Shown here: one piece after another, positions 31,105-39,450 of the stretch | Layout: each line of letters begins with the position of its first letter | Position numbering within the stretch: position 1 is the stretch's first letter | Source: Actinomycetota bacterium | Lineage (GTDB): Bacteria; Actinomycetota; Acidimicrobiia; Acidimicrobiales; Ilumatobacteraceae | Assembly (NCBI GenBank): GCA_026393575.1 | Contig: JAPKZX010000060.1 | Span: forward strand, 1 to 50,139 | Direction: 5' to 3' | Length of the DNA stretch: 50,139 bases | Program-made: the position numbers and the translations under genes | Notes under the pieces: generated by a model | What the model was told of the DNA's origin: nothing | The model's database searches: none | The model's input: only the letters and a program-made list of their open reading frames with translations

Positions 31105-33366
31105 ATGACTAACACGTATGGCTTCGAAGGCAAGATTGGTCGCTATGTAAAGGATTCTGAGCCGTGGTTCTCCACGCCGGCTCATCCAGGGGAAGACGCG
31201 CCAAACGTCATCTTTGTGTTGCTTGATGACACTGGGTTTGCTCAGATGGGTTGCTTCGGGTCAGATATTGACACTCCGAATATTGATGCACTAGCTGCCA
31301 ACGGATTGCAGTTCACTAACTTTCACGTAACGCCGTTGTGTTCACCAACTCGTGCCGCACTTCTTAGCGGTCGCGCAAACCATGCCGTCGGTATGCGTAC
31401 AGTGTCGAACTTCATCACGGGTTTCCCAAACCAACTCGGTCATATCTCAAATCACGCAGCAACAATCGCTGAAGTTTTAGGTGATGCCGGTTACGGAACA
31501 TTCGTCTGCGGTAAGTGGCACTTGGCTCCAATGGAACAGTGCTCTGCAGCAGGACCATTTGATCAGTGGCCACTCGCTCGTGGTTTCAATCGTTTCTACG
31601 GATTCCTCGATGGTGAAACTGATCAGTTCTATCCAGAACTTGTAGCGGACAATCATCCCATTGATCCACCAGCTGGTCCAGAAGACGGCTATCACTTGTC
31701 GGAAGACTTGGTTGATCAAGCTCTGAAAATCATTGCTGACTTTAAAGGTGTGCGCCCTGACCGACCATTCTTTGGTTACATGCCATTTGGTGCAACACAT
31801 GCACCTCACCAGGCACCTGCTGCGTATATGGAAAAGTACCGTGGCAAATTCGATGAAGGTTGGGACGTTGTTCGCGAGCGTTGGTTCAAGAAGCAGATTG
31901 CTACTGGTGTTATTCCTCCAGATACTGAACTTTCACCACGTAACCCTGGCGTGCAGCCATGGAATGAACTGTCTGAAAACGAACGCCGACTAGCTGCGCG
32001 TTTGCAGGAAGCATTTGCGGCTTTCCTTGATCACACCGACGATCAGATTGGTCGACTCGTTGAAGGTCTTCGCAAATTAGGTCAATTAGATAACACAATC
32101 TTGGTTGTACACGCAGACAACGGCGCGTCTCAAGAGGGTGGCCCGTTTGGCGTTATGCACGAGATGAAATTCTTCAACGCCATCTTCGAAACGCCAGACC
32201 AAGCCATTGCGAACATTGACACAATTGGTGGCCCGAACAGCCATACGAACTATCCGTGGGGCTGGGCACAAGTGGGCAACACTCCGTACCGCTGGTATAA
32301 GCAGAACACGCATGAAGGCGGTGTGCATGTACCAATGGTCATGCATTGGCCAAATGGAATTGCGAAAGAACAACGCGGAACAAAGCGCGACCAGTTCGTG
32401 TTTGTTGCAGACATTGTTCCAACTGTGTATGACATTTTGGGTGTGACGCCACCGACTGTTCGCAAGGGTCTTGAACAAATGCCAGTTACTGGGCACTCCT
32501 TCAAGTCTTTCTTGAACGATGCTTCTGCGCCGGCAACAAACACCATTCAGTATTTTGAGAACGGCGGAAGTTTGGCCATTGTTGCTGGAGAGTGGAAAGC
32601 AGTTTTGAAGCACACTGCTGGGCAGCCATATGCAAATGAAAAGTGGGAGCTGTTCCATATTGCAAAGGATCGTTCGGAGACGAACGACCTTGCGGAGAAA
32701 GATCCAGCCAAACTCGATGAGATGGTTGCGCATTGGTGGGAACAAGCCGAGATACATGGTGTGTTGCCGCTTGATGATCGTGGTGTTGAACTCTTTGGTG
32801 CGCGCTATCGAAAGAATTCACCACACCCAGAAGACCGTCGTTATGTATATCGACCGCCAATGTCTCCAATGCCTAGTCAGGCAAGTGGTGGCTTAGGCGG
32901 CCGCAATGTCGACGTCATCGCTACTGTCACTTACAAGAAGGGTGATGAGGGAGTGTTGTACGCAACTGGTTCTCAGAACTCAGGCGTGTCATTCTTTGTT
33001 CAAAATGATCGTCTCGTTCTTGACTACAACGCATTTGGTGATCACGCCATTGTTGAATCTTCATCGGTAATCCCAGATGGTGATCACGAATTCCGCGTGA
33101 AATTACGCAGAGGTGATGGCATGGCCGGAAACTTAGAGATTGAGATTGATGGCGTATCTGCAGGCTCCGTTCAGGTGCCTCTTTATATGAGGATGATCTC
33201 TTCGCTCGGACCAAGCGTGGGTTATGACCACGGTTCTGCTGTATCTACTCGCTATGCAGCGCCATATGAATACACGGGTGACCTGCATGAGATCGTTCTC
33301 GAGTCAAGCCGGGCAAAGCCTGATGTGGCTTCAGCAGAGGCAAAAGCAGAAATGAATCGCCAATAG
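31105..33366 (+). CDS. Type I sulfatase (arylsulfatase family)
   Basis: 753 residues from ATG at 31105 with AAGGGGGA upstream. The alkaline-phosphatase-fold sulfatase signature CSPTRAALLSGR (residues 79-90) has the cysteine that is converted to formylglycine; metal-binding LLDDTGF (Asp41-Asp42), GKWHLAP and HADNGAS complete the active site. The large size and C-terminal beta domain (about residues 600-740) resemble the arylsulfatase A/AtsA-type enzymes of Actinobacteria. No signal peptide is obvious. The required formylglycine-generating enzyme is not in the window. Divergent from the DUF2855 operon and followed by an FAD oxidase 65 bp later. Confidence 0.93.
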   Translation: MTNTYGFEGKIGRYVKDSEPWFSTPAHPGEDAPNVIFVLLDDTGFAQMGCFGSDIDTPNIDALAANGLQFTNFHVTPLCSPTRAALLSGRANHAVGMRTVSNFITGFPNQLGHISNHAATIAEVLGDAGYGTFVCGKWHLAPMEQCSAAGPFDQWPLARGFNRFYGFLDGETDQFYPELVADNHPIDPPAGPEDGYHLSEDLVDQALKIIADFKGVRPDRPFFGYMPFGATHAPHQAPAAYMEKYRGKFDEGWDVVRERWFKKQIATGVIPPDTELSPRNPGVQPWNELSENERRLAARLQEAFAAFLDHTDDQIGRLVEGLRKLGQLDNTILVVHADNGASQEGGPFGVMHEMKFFNAIFETPDQAIANIDTIGGPNSHTNYPWGWAQVGNTPYRWYKQNTHEGGVHVPMVMHWPNGIAKEQRGTKRDQFVFVADIVPTVYDILGVTPPTVRKGLEQMPVTGHSFKSFLNDASAPATNTIQYFENGGSLAIVAGEWKAVLKHTAGQPYANEKWELFHIAKDRSETNDLAEKDPAKLDEMVAHWWEQAEIHGVLPLDDRGVELFGARYRKNSPHPEDRRYVYRPPMSPMPSQASGGLGGRNVDVIATVTYKKGDEGVLYATGSQNSGVSFFVQNDRLVLDYNAFGDHAIVESSSVIPDGDHEFRVKLRRGDGMAGNLEIEIDGVSAGSVQVPLYMRMISSLGPSVGYDHGSAVSTRYAAPYEYTGDLHEIVLESSRAKPDVASAEAKAEMNRQ

Positions 33367-33376
33367 TCAGAGTTTT

Positions 33377-33397
33377 GTCACCCGCGTGACGCTTCTT
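33377..33397 (+). terminator. Possible weak terminator after the sulfatase
   Basis: GTCAC-CCGC-GTGAC forms a 5-bp hairpin followed by GCTTCTT, 10 bp after the sulfatase stop. The stem is short and the T-run is broken, so it may only partly reduce readthrough into the FAD oxidase gene. Confidence 0.3.
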
Positions 33398-33431
33398 CAT
33401 CTGCGGTACTACCGTTGGGGTTGGAGGTCTT

Positions 33432-34535
33432 GTGGTGTCTGGAAGAAGACGAGTAGTAGTAATTGGCGGGGGAATCGCTGGTGTATCTATTGCTGGTGAA
33501 CTCAGCCATGATCACGACGTTGTTCTGCTCGAAGCCGAAGAAACTCTTGCGCATCACACCACTGGCCGATCGGCAGCAGTGTTGCTCCCTGGGTATGGCA
33601 ACAAAGTTGTACGAGAACTAACGCAGCGAAGTATTGCGCTGTATGCAGAGCGCTCCAACAAGTACGAAGTTGGATTGCTAGAGCCTCGTGCTTTTCTACA
33701 GATCGCTGGTGTAGATCGAGCAGATGCGTTGCGAGACATTGTTTCAAAGACACCAACAATGCACATGATTGACGTTGAAGATGCTCTCACGATGTGTCCC
33801 TATTTGCAACGCGATGCAGTTGCCGCCGCCGCAATTGATGAGACAGGTTCTGCGATTGATGTTGCGTCGTTGCATCAAACATATGTGCGTGAGATTGCGG
33901 CCAATGGTGGAGTGATTATGAAAAACAAACGCGTCGATGCGATTGCCCTTGGAAATCCCTGTGTTGTGTCAGCTGGAGATGAAACGTGGGAATGTGATCT
34001 TGTAGTGAATGCCGCGGGCGCATGGGGAGATGTTGTGGCGGCCATGGCCAATTGCAAACCAGTTGGGCTCATGCCTTTACGTCGCACTATTTTCACCACG
34101 AAGGTCGACCCAGCACTTGGTCGTGGGCCAATGGTGTTCGGGACACCCGAGGCGTATTACTTCGGTCTTGACCATGGCGTTCTTCTTGGGTCACCGGCAG
34201 ATGAGACATTGTCGGAACCTTGTGATGCACGCCCAGAAGAAATAGATGTTGCCCAGGCCATTGAGTCGGTGAACGAAGTAACAACTTTCAATATCCGTTC
34301 CATAGATACGGCATGGGCTGGCTTACGAACGTTTGCTCCCGACCGGTCACCTGTTGTTGGGTCGCGATCGGATGAGCCGAATTTCTTTTGGTTCTGCGGT
34401 CAAGGTGGGTACGGCATTCAGATGGGGCCTGGCCTTGCTGAGTATGGAGCCTTCTTGGTGCGCGGGCTAGTGCCAGAAGAGCACGGTGCAGCTCAAGTGG
34501 TTGCAGAGCGAGTGTCTCCGAATCGATTCCCATAG
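33432..34535 (+). CDS. FAD-dependent oxidoreductase, DAO (glycine/D-amino acid oxidase) family
   Basis: 367-residue flavoprotein. The N-terminal dinucleotide-binding motif VVVIGGGIAGVSIAGEL is clear, followed by HHTTGRSAAVLLPGYGN; LVVNAAGAWGDVVA (about 190-203) and the C-terminal GLRTFAPDRSPVVG...FFWFCGQGGYGIQMGPG are typical DAO signatures. Likely oxidises an amine or amino acid with FAD. GGTTGGAGG lies 6 bp before the GTG at 33432; an adjacent GTG at 33435 is equally possible. Downstream of the sulfatase in the same direction, so possibly part of that pathway. Confidence 0.9.
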   Translation: MVSGRRRVVVIGGGIAGVSIAGELSHDHDVVLLEAEETLAHHTTGRSAAVLLPGYGNKVVRELTQRSIALYAERSNKYEVGLLEPRAFLQIAGVDRADALRDIVSKTPTMHMIDVEDALTMCPYLQRDAVAAAAIDETGSAIDVASLHQTYVREIAANGGVIMKNKRVDAIALGNPCVVSAGDETWECDLVVNAAGAWGDVVAAMANCKPVGLMPLRRTIFTTKVDPALGRGPMVFGTPEAYYFGLDHGVLLGSPADETLSEPCDARPEEIDVAQAIESVNEVTTFNIRSIDTAWAGLRTFAPDRSPVVGSRSDEPNFFWFCGQGGYGIQMGPGLAEYGAFLVRGLVPEEHGAAQVVAERVSPNRFP

Positions 34536-34570
34536 ACCATTAATGAGGTGAACCCTCGGTAAACGTCAGG

Positions 34571-34600
34571 TTGACAATGGTGTGACGCCCGTCATAGATT
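34571..34600 (+). promoter_or_regulatory. Sigma-70-type promoter for the APH-family gene
   Basis: TTGACA at 34571-34576 is a perfect -35; TAGATT (34595-34600, 18-bp spacing) or ATAGAT (17-bp) serves as -10. The predicted start site near 34607 leaves about 23 bases of leader with GGGGGAA before the ATG at 34630. The position rules against a GTG start at 34582, which would be inside the promoter. Confidence 0.6.
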
Positions 34601-34629
34601 CGCAGTACACCAAGTGTTCGGGGGAATTC

Positions 34630-35682
34630 ATGGAGCAGTCAGTTGCGGCATTAATGCAGCAGATCTTGCCAGAGATATCAAATGTTTCAATCGAAGGGTT
34701 TGAGCAAATCGCCGGGGGATTCTCGCGGGAAACGTTCAAATGCAATGCGCGAGTGACGCGCAACGGCAGTGAGGAAGTGCTTCCACTTATCTTGCGTAAA
34801 GATCCACCGGACGTAGAAGCAATTTTGCATACTGATCGCGCAGTCGAACACAACCTCATCGAGTCTTTGCGTCTACGCACCACTATTCCTGTTAGTCGTA
34901 GTTATGGATATGAAATGGATCCTGCACCATTCGGACATCCGGCAATGCTCATTGAGCGTGCAAGTGGAAGTGGCCAAACTTCTGCGTTGTTCAATGGCGG
35001 TCCAGATGAAGACCAAGCCGAATCGGTTATCAAACACTTATGCGAAGTTCTTGTGGAACTACACAGTTGCTCTATTGACAAGATTGATCCAGACGGCGCT
35101 CTCACTGACCCTTTTCATCGAGGTATTGATGTCAAGTCGTGGGATTCATTTATGGATTCAACTGTTGAATTCTTTGCATCGTCCTACACATCGATGAACT
35201 ACGACCCAATGTTGATGATTGCACTAGATGCTGTGTATTCATTACGTCGCAACAAGCCGCGCCCTATGCCGCTCGCCATTGTTCACGGCGATTTCAACCC
35301 TGCGAACTTCTTGTACGAGAACGGTCAAGTATCAGCACTCATCGACTGGGAAGCAAGTCGAGTGGGAGACCCTCGCGAAGATCTTGGCTGGATGGTTTTA
35401 ATGGACGTCGTGAGCAATACGCACGTAATGGACTACCCCAAGAAAGAGGGCGGTTTCCTTGCGTATTACAACAAGCTCACCGGCAATGACATCACGCCTG
35501 AAGAACTTGGATATTTCACACTCTTTGGCACTATGCAAATTGCAGTGCCAGTGCAGCAATTCGTTGCACGCCGCGTACATAAGGAGTACATGTTGTTGCT
35601 TCCTTACTACGTAGCTCAATCAAGCATTCCTGCGTTTCCAGCGATGGCGCAGCTCATGGGATACACGGGGGTTCCAGCATGA
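34630..35682 (+). CDS. Aminoglycoside-phosphotransferase (APH)-family kinase
   Basis: 350 residues. The kinase catalytic loop is VHGDFNPANF (Asp221, Asn226) and the metal-binding LIDWEASRVGDPREDLGW (Asp239), with a nucleotide-binding N-lobe (LILRKDPP, lysine about 57). This clade is related to the acyl-CoA dehydrogenase-linked APH proteins (ACAD10-like) and phosphorylates small hydroxylated molecules rather than antibiotics in most bacteria. The ATG at 34630 is chosen over an upstream GTG because a promoter lies between. Its stop overlaps the next gene's start (ATGA), giving a coupled pair. Confidence 0.88.
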   Translation: MEQSVAALMQQILPEISNVSIEGFEQIAGGFSRETFKCNARVTRNGSEEVLPLILRKDPPDVEAILHTDRAVEHNLIESLRLRTTIPVSRSYGYEMDPAPFGHPAMLIERASGSGQTSALFNGGPDEDQAESVIKHLCEVLVELHSCSIDKIDPDGALTDPFHRGIDVKSWDSFMDSTVEFFASSYTSMNYDPMLMIALDAVYSLRRNKPRPMPLAIVHGDFNPANFLYENGQVSALIDWEASRVGDPREDLGWMVLMDVVSNTHVMDYPKKEGGFLAYYNKLTGNDITPEELGYFTLFGTMQIAVPVQQFVARRVHKEYMLLLPYYVAQSSIPAFPAMAQLMGYTGVPA

Positions 35683-36185
35683 TGACCAGTCCAACCGTCG
35701 ACGACCTTCTTGAAGGTTTTATCGTCGCGCTACAAAATGAAATTATGCCGCACGTGGGTAGCCCAAAGGCCTACACAATGTGCCAAATGTTGCAGTCACT
35801 CATTCAAGAGGTGCGTCAAGTTGTGCCGGTTTACGACACGTATGTTGCCGAGGAGCACAACGAGATGACCAAAGTATTACGCGAGACAGCGGCAGTGTTG
35901 GGAAGCGTCAACGGCCCAGAAGCAGATCGCATCCGGGAACGTGCAGTCACATTGGGCGCAAAAGCCGATGTGCCAATGCCGGTAGATCAAGAACCTATTC
36001 GTGCCGCGCACCGCGAACTTGGGTACGCATTGCAAGATGCCATTACAGATTTAGACGTCTTGCAACGCGCAGGACACTCTGAAGCTGACGCAGCGTTACA
36101 AGTTATTCGTGGTCACCTCATGGGTCGCATTGTGCGTGATACCGAAACAATTACTGCTGGTGCAGGTATGGCAGGACGCGGGTAA
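35679..36185 (+). CDS. Hypothetical helical protein coupled to the APH-family kinase
   Basis: 168 residues, no recognised domain. The sequence is almost all helical in character (DLLEGFIVALQNEIMPHV, MCQMLQSLIQEVRQVVPVYDTYVAEEHNEMTKVLRETAAVL, AAHRELGYALQDAITDLDVLQ) with no membrane segment or signal. The overlap ATGATGA with the kinase gene allows ATG at 35679 or 35682. Small helical partners of ACAD/APH-type genes occur in Actinobacteria, so it may be a subunit or substrate-handling partner of the kinase; this is inference. It converges with the next gene with a 4-bp gap. Confidence 0.72.
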   Translation: MMTSPTVDDLLEGFIVALQNEIMPHVGSPKAYTMCQMLQSLIQEVRQVVPVYDTYVAEEHNEMTKVLRETAAVLGSVNGPEADRIRERAVTLGAKADVPMPVDQEPIRAAHRELGYALQDAITDLDVLQRAGHSEADAALQVIRGHLMGRIVRDTETITAGAGMAGRG

Positions 36186-36189
36186 CGCG

Positions 36190-36912
36190 TTATTGCATTA
36201 CTGAAGTCATTGCGTCGAGTGAAACGCGCAATGTCATGACGAAGCTAGAGCCAGCCTCGCAACCTTTCAGTTGTGATACTGCAGCGGTAGCCGCTTCTTC
36301 TGAATCAACCACTAAGAACTGCACTGTGTCCCATTGGCGTTCATCACCGATGATGGTGCCCTCTGCGTCGTAATTAGCTGCACCGGGAAGGACTGTGTAA
36401 GCAGCAGCACGATCTGAAGTTTGGCGAACAACCATCACCACAATTTTTGAAAGTGATCCATCTGGACGACCATTGTTGTCAATCGCTGCATCTTCTGGAC
36501 GACAACCAACAATGATTGTGCGCAACATGCCAGCGGCCTTGTGCTTGTGCTTCTCGCCGAAGTCTGGGCGCGATTGCATATCGATGAAAGACTTGCGTGT
36601 TGCGTAACGAACAACTGCGATGCGATCCCAATCCTCTGCACCAACGTGATTCTTGAGAACGTCACCAGCAAACACAATGTCTGCACCGATTTTGTTGAGA
36701 ACTTTGGCTGGGTTGTAACGGTCGTCTGCTTCGCGTCCACTGATTTCCTTGTCGACACCAGCATCATCGAGGTACTGGGCGACTTCGTGGTACTTCATGA
36801 GGTTCACCATGTAGATAGGGCCGTCTTCTTCAGGTGGGCGAGTGGCGAGGAACATTCCATATTCCTTGTTGACTTTGCCGTAGTTGTGCTTAATGCGTGG
36901 TGTCTCAGACAT
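36190..36912 (-). CDS. Two-domain DUF1330-like protein, paralogue of 29079-29891
   Basis: 240 residues from ATG at 36912 (MSETPRIKHNYGKVNKEYGM), with GAGGGG upstream. It shares NYGKVNKEYGM, the GPIYMVNLMKYHE strand, EISGREADDRY and the SRPDFGEKHKHKAAGM segment with the protein at 29079, but the second half has drifted and is shorter. Alpha/beta barrel fold is inferred. Monocistronic; divergent from an unrecognised gene and a desaturase. No function known. Confidence 0.7.
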   Translation of the reverse strand: MSETPRIKHNYGKVNKEYGMFLATRPPEEDGPIYMVNLMKYHEVAQYLDDAGVDKEISGREADDRYNPAKVLNKIGADIVFAGDVLKNHVGAEDWDRIAVVRYATRKSFIDMQSRPDFGEKHKHKAAGMLRTIIVGCRPEDAAIDNNGRPDGSLSKIVVMVVRQTSDRAAAYTVLPGAANYDAEGTIIGDERQWDTVQFLVVDSEEAATAAVSQLKGCEAGSSFVMTLRVSLDAMTSVMQ

Positions 36913-37060
36913 GGTGTACCCCTCGTTGGTCGTTCCCTCAGGATAATAGGCACGGGTACGGCTAGGCAGATGAAAGAGAATAGAAAGTACTCGCACATAT
37001 CTAGACCCTGGCGTGGGGGTGGAATAGTTTGGTGGTGTTCTCTTGAAGGGAGTTGCCAGG

Positions 37061-37699
37061 ATGGCTTCGACACAACAACGGTTGATCTCGGATATGCGCG
37101 GAGTGCGCTATGGCGAGGTACTCGCTGTCTTCATTAAGGGCGACGAGATTCAAGCTGAGGTCTATGGCACCCAGATGCTGAACGACTGTCCGGCAGAGTT
37201 GTGGGACACCCTGGATGCGAACGCAATCAAGGATGAGATGGGTGCATTCATCGTGAAGTTGAATGGCCCCCGGCACTGGTTGTTGGACGGACTTGGTTCG
37301 AAGGTTGCCCCGGTTGAACCAATTCTCAAAGACTTCAATGGCCTTACTATGCGCCGGATTGCACTGATTGAATTCGGTAAAGGTGAATCACCAGCAACGG
37401 TGCCGTATATGGAGCGCCATGTAAACCGTGGTGCTGTTTTCTTTTGGGATGCTGGCTCGGTTGTATACGAGTTAGTGAATCCAGAAGGCAAGGCCTATGT
37501 GATGCAGGCGTATTGCATTGGCGTTGATCCAACAATCAACCAGGCCAACTTGGCAACTTTGGGTGAGCGGCTTTCTCTGCCTGAAGGGTGGACCTATCGT
37601 TCTCGCATCCTTGATGAAGAATTAGTGGTAGATACCACCGACCATATTGCGACTGTGTTGCAAGACGAATTCGAAAACACCTACACCACACCCGACTAA
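37061..37699 (+). CDS. Conserved hypothetical protein upstream of the desaturase
   Basis: 212 residues from ATG at 37061, with GAAGGGAG upstream. I do not recognise a family. The sequence is soluble, mixed alpha/beta, with notable segments RGVRYGEVLAVFIKGDEIQAEVYGTQMLNDCP, AFIVKLNGPRHWLLDGLG and MRRIALIEFGKGE. It ends 10 bp before the desaturase start and is therefore probably cotranscribed with it. The pairing suggests a partner, for instance a lipid- or electron-carrying helper, but nothing in the sequence proves this. Confidence 0.75.
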   Translation: MASTQQRLISDMRGVRYGEVLAVFIKGDEIQAEVYGTQMLNDCPAELWDTLDANAIKDEMGAFIVKLNGPRHWLLDGLGSKVAPVEPILKDFNGLTMRRIALIEFGKGESPATVPYMERHVNRGAVFFWDAGSVVYELVNPEGKAYVMQAYCIGVDPTINQANLATLGERLSLPEGWTYRSRILDEELVVDTTDHIATVLQDEFENTYTTPD

Positions 37700-37709
37700 G
37701 GAATTTTTC

Positions 37710-38708
37710 ATGATTGAGACAAATACACCAGACCCAGATGCACTTGAAAACATCTTTGACAACGCAACAGCTGATGCAGTTGCGAGTGCCAGCGCAGATC
37801 GACGCGCCATTTTGCAGGCAGAGAATGAGATTGCAAAGAAATACTGGGGAAGTTTTCAGCCACGCATAGTTCTCACATTTTTAGCTTTTGCTATTGGTTG
37901 GGGTGTGGTGCTGTACCTCGGACTTACTGGTGCAATTTCACTCTGGGTAGGTCTCGTGCTGAACACATTTTTTGCAGCGACCTTTTACATGCCTATGCAT
38001 GAAGCTGTACATAAAAACATCTGGGGTAAAGAAACCCGTGCGCGTTGGGGTGAAGACTTCATCGGCAAAATGTGTTCAATTCCTTTGCTGATTCCTTTCG
38101 GTTCGCACCGTGGGGGCCACATGCGTCATCACGCGTACACCAACGACTCCTCGAGAGACCCTGACCATTTCTCTGATGGTTCAAAACGCGAACTACTGGT
38201 GAAGATGCTGGGAATCACGATGGTGAACATGTTCCTACCGTTCTTCGCTCTTGTACCGAAGACGCGTATCGTCTTGCCCAAAACCATGCTCGGAATTTTT
38301 GATATTGCGGGTGGCAGCAAAAAGGAAGGTCTCGCTCAAGTGAGATTTTGGCTGATTACTCATGTCATTTTGATCGGCTCAATGTTTTTTGGTTTAGGTT
38401 GGCAAGCACTTGCTCTTTGGTACATCCCAGCACGTTTGCAGTTCGCGTATCTCATCTTTGTGTTTGCGTGGTACCCACACCACCCAGCCGGTGAGACAAC
38501 CCGCTACCGTCATACACGAGTAGCAGTATTCCGTGGTTCAGGGTTGATCATTCGCGGTCATGACCATCATGCAATGCACCATATGTTTCCACGCGTTCCT
38601 CATTACCGTTTGCGTGCCTTGTGGAATGACGTTGCGCAAGACATGGTGGCAAAAGGCGTTCGCGCCGAAGGTAGAGCAACTGCCGCAACTCAACCCGTTG
38701 TTTGGTAA
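37710..38708 (+). CDS. Membrane fatty-acid desaturase/hydroxylase family protein
   Basis: 332 residues from ATG at 37710, with AAGGAA upstream. The three histidine boxes of membrane di-iron desaturases are visible: HEAVH (97-101), HRGGHMRHH (133-141) and HDHHAMHH (284-291), set between hydrophobic segments (about 52-95, 165-185, 213-255). The enzyme would use O2 and an electron donor to desaturate or hydroxylate a lipid or carotenoid-like substrate. The long hydrophilic N-terminus (about 50 residues) is unusual but not diagnostic. Second gene of a pair with an unrecognised protein. Confidence 0.9.
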   Translation: MIETNTPDPDALENIFDNATADAVASASADRRAILQAENEIAKKYWGSFQPRIVLTFLAFAIGWGVVLYLGLTGAISLWVGLVLNTFFAATFYMPMHEAVHKNIWGKETRARWGEDFIGKMCSIPLLIPFGSHRGGHMRHHAYTNDSSRDPDHFSDGSKRELLVKMLGITMVNMFLPFFALVPKTRIVLPKTMLGIFDIAGGSKKEGLAQVRFWLITHVILIGSMFFGLGWQALALWYIPARLQFAYLIFVFAWYPHHPAGETTRYRHTRVAVFRGSGLIIRGHDHHAMHHMFPRVPHYRLRALWNDVAQDMVAKGVRAEGRATAATQPVVW

Positions 38709-38771
38709 TTAAGTCTCAATAAGGCTGGACTATTGGCATCAATAGTCGTACGGTACCAACAGGTACTTATT

Positions 38772-39380
38772 TTGAATAACAACGACATCGTCTCATTGGA
38801 TCCCAATGATTTCCACACGGCCATTGCAGCTACTAGTAGAGCATTCTGGCCGGATCCAATGTTCGGATTTTTCGCACGCAATAGTTTGCACGAGCATCAC
38901 ATGCTTCCGAACTATGTCACGGCAGTAATGGGAGACGCATTGCGTCACGGGCATGTCGACGCGATTATTCGCAATGGTCGAGTTGTTGCGACAGCGTCGT
39001 GGCTTGCGCCAGGAAATGCGCCGCGTCCATGGCAACAAGAACTTCGTGTGTCAATCGGTTCTGCACGCGGGCTGATTAAAGGGCGCAATCGAATAAAGGG
39101 AATCAAACTTCTGGATGCCATGGCAAAAAAACATCCGGAAGATCCACATTGGTATTTGGGTCTCTTGGGCGTCGATCCTGCGTTTCAAGGCAAGGGCTTA
39201 GGCGGCACATTGCTCACACATCGGCTTGAAGAGTGTGATGCGTCGCACATGCCCGCGTATTTAGAGACTTAGAAACCTGAGAACCTCCCGTTCTATGAAC
39301 GGTTTGGATTCAAGGTACGTGACGAAATCTCTGACGATGGATGTCCAACTCTTTGGACAATGTGGCGCGACTCTAAGTAA
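38772..39380 (+). pseudogene. GNAT N-acetyltransferase gene with in-frame amber codon
   Basis: The frame encodes a GNAT acetyltransferase with LLGVDPAFQGKGLGGTLLTHRL (acetyl-CoA loop QGKGLG) and then AYLET, TAG (39270-39272), KPENLPFYERFGFKV and WTMWRDSK before TAA at 39378-39380. In relatives the sequence is AYLETSKPENL.FYER.GF, so Ser (TCG) has become TAG by one base. The truncated protein would lack the last 35 residues, including the FYERFGF element that completes the fold. Start is taken as TTG 38772; no strong ribosome site. Amber readthrough or a sequencing error are alternatives. Confidence 0.75.
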
Positions 39381-39450
39381 ATCTGTGCTCTAGACGATGG
39401 GCTCTCGAAGATGGACTGGCTCAACAGCCTTCTTCTTACTGCGCAGTTAT

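Noticed and set aside
34582-34629. GTG start 48 bp upstream for the APH-family gene
   Set aside because: It lies inside a TTGACA/TAGATT promoter; ATG 34630 has a ribosome site.
36541-37137. 198-residue plus-strand frame
   Set aside because: It is antisense to the DUF1330-like gene, which has family motifs and a ribosome site; the plus frame has no recognisable features.
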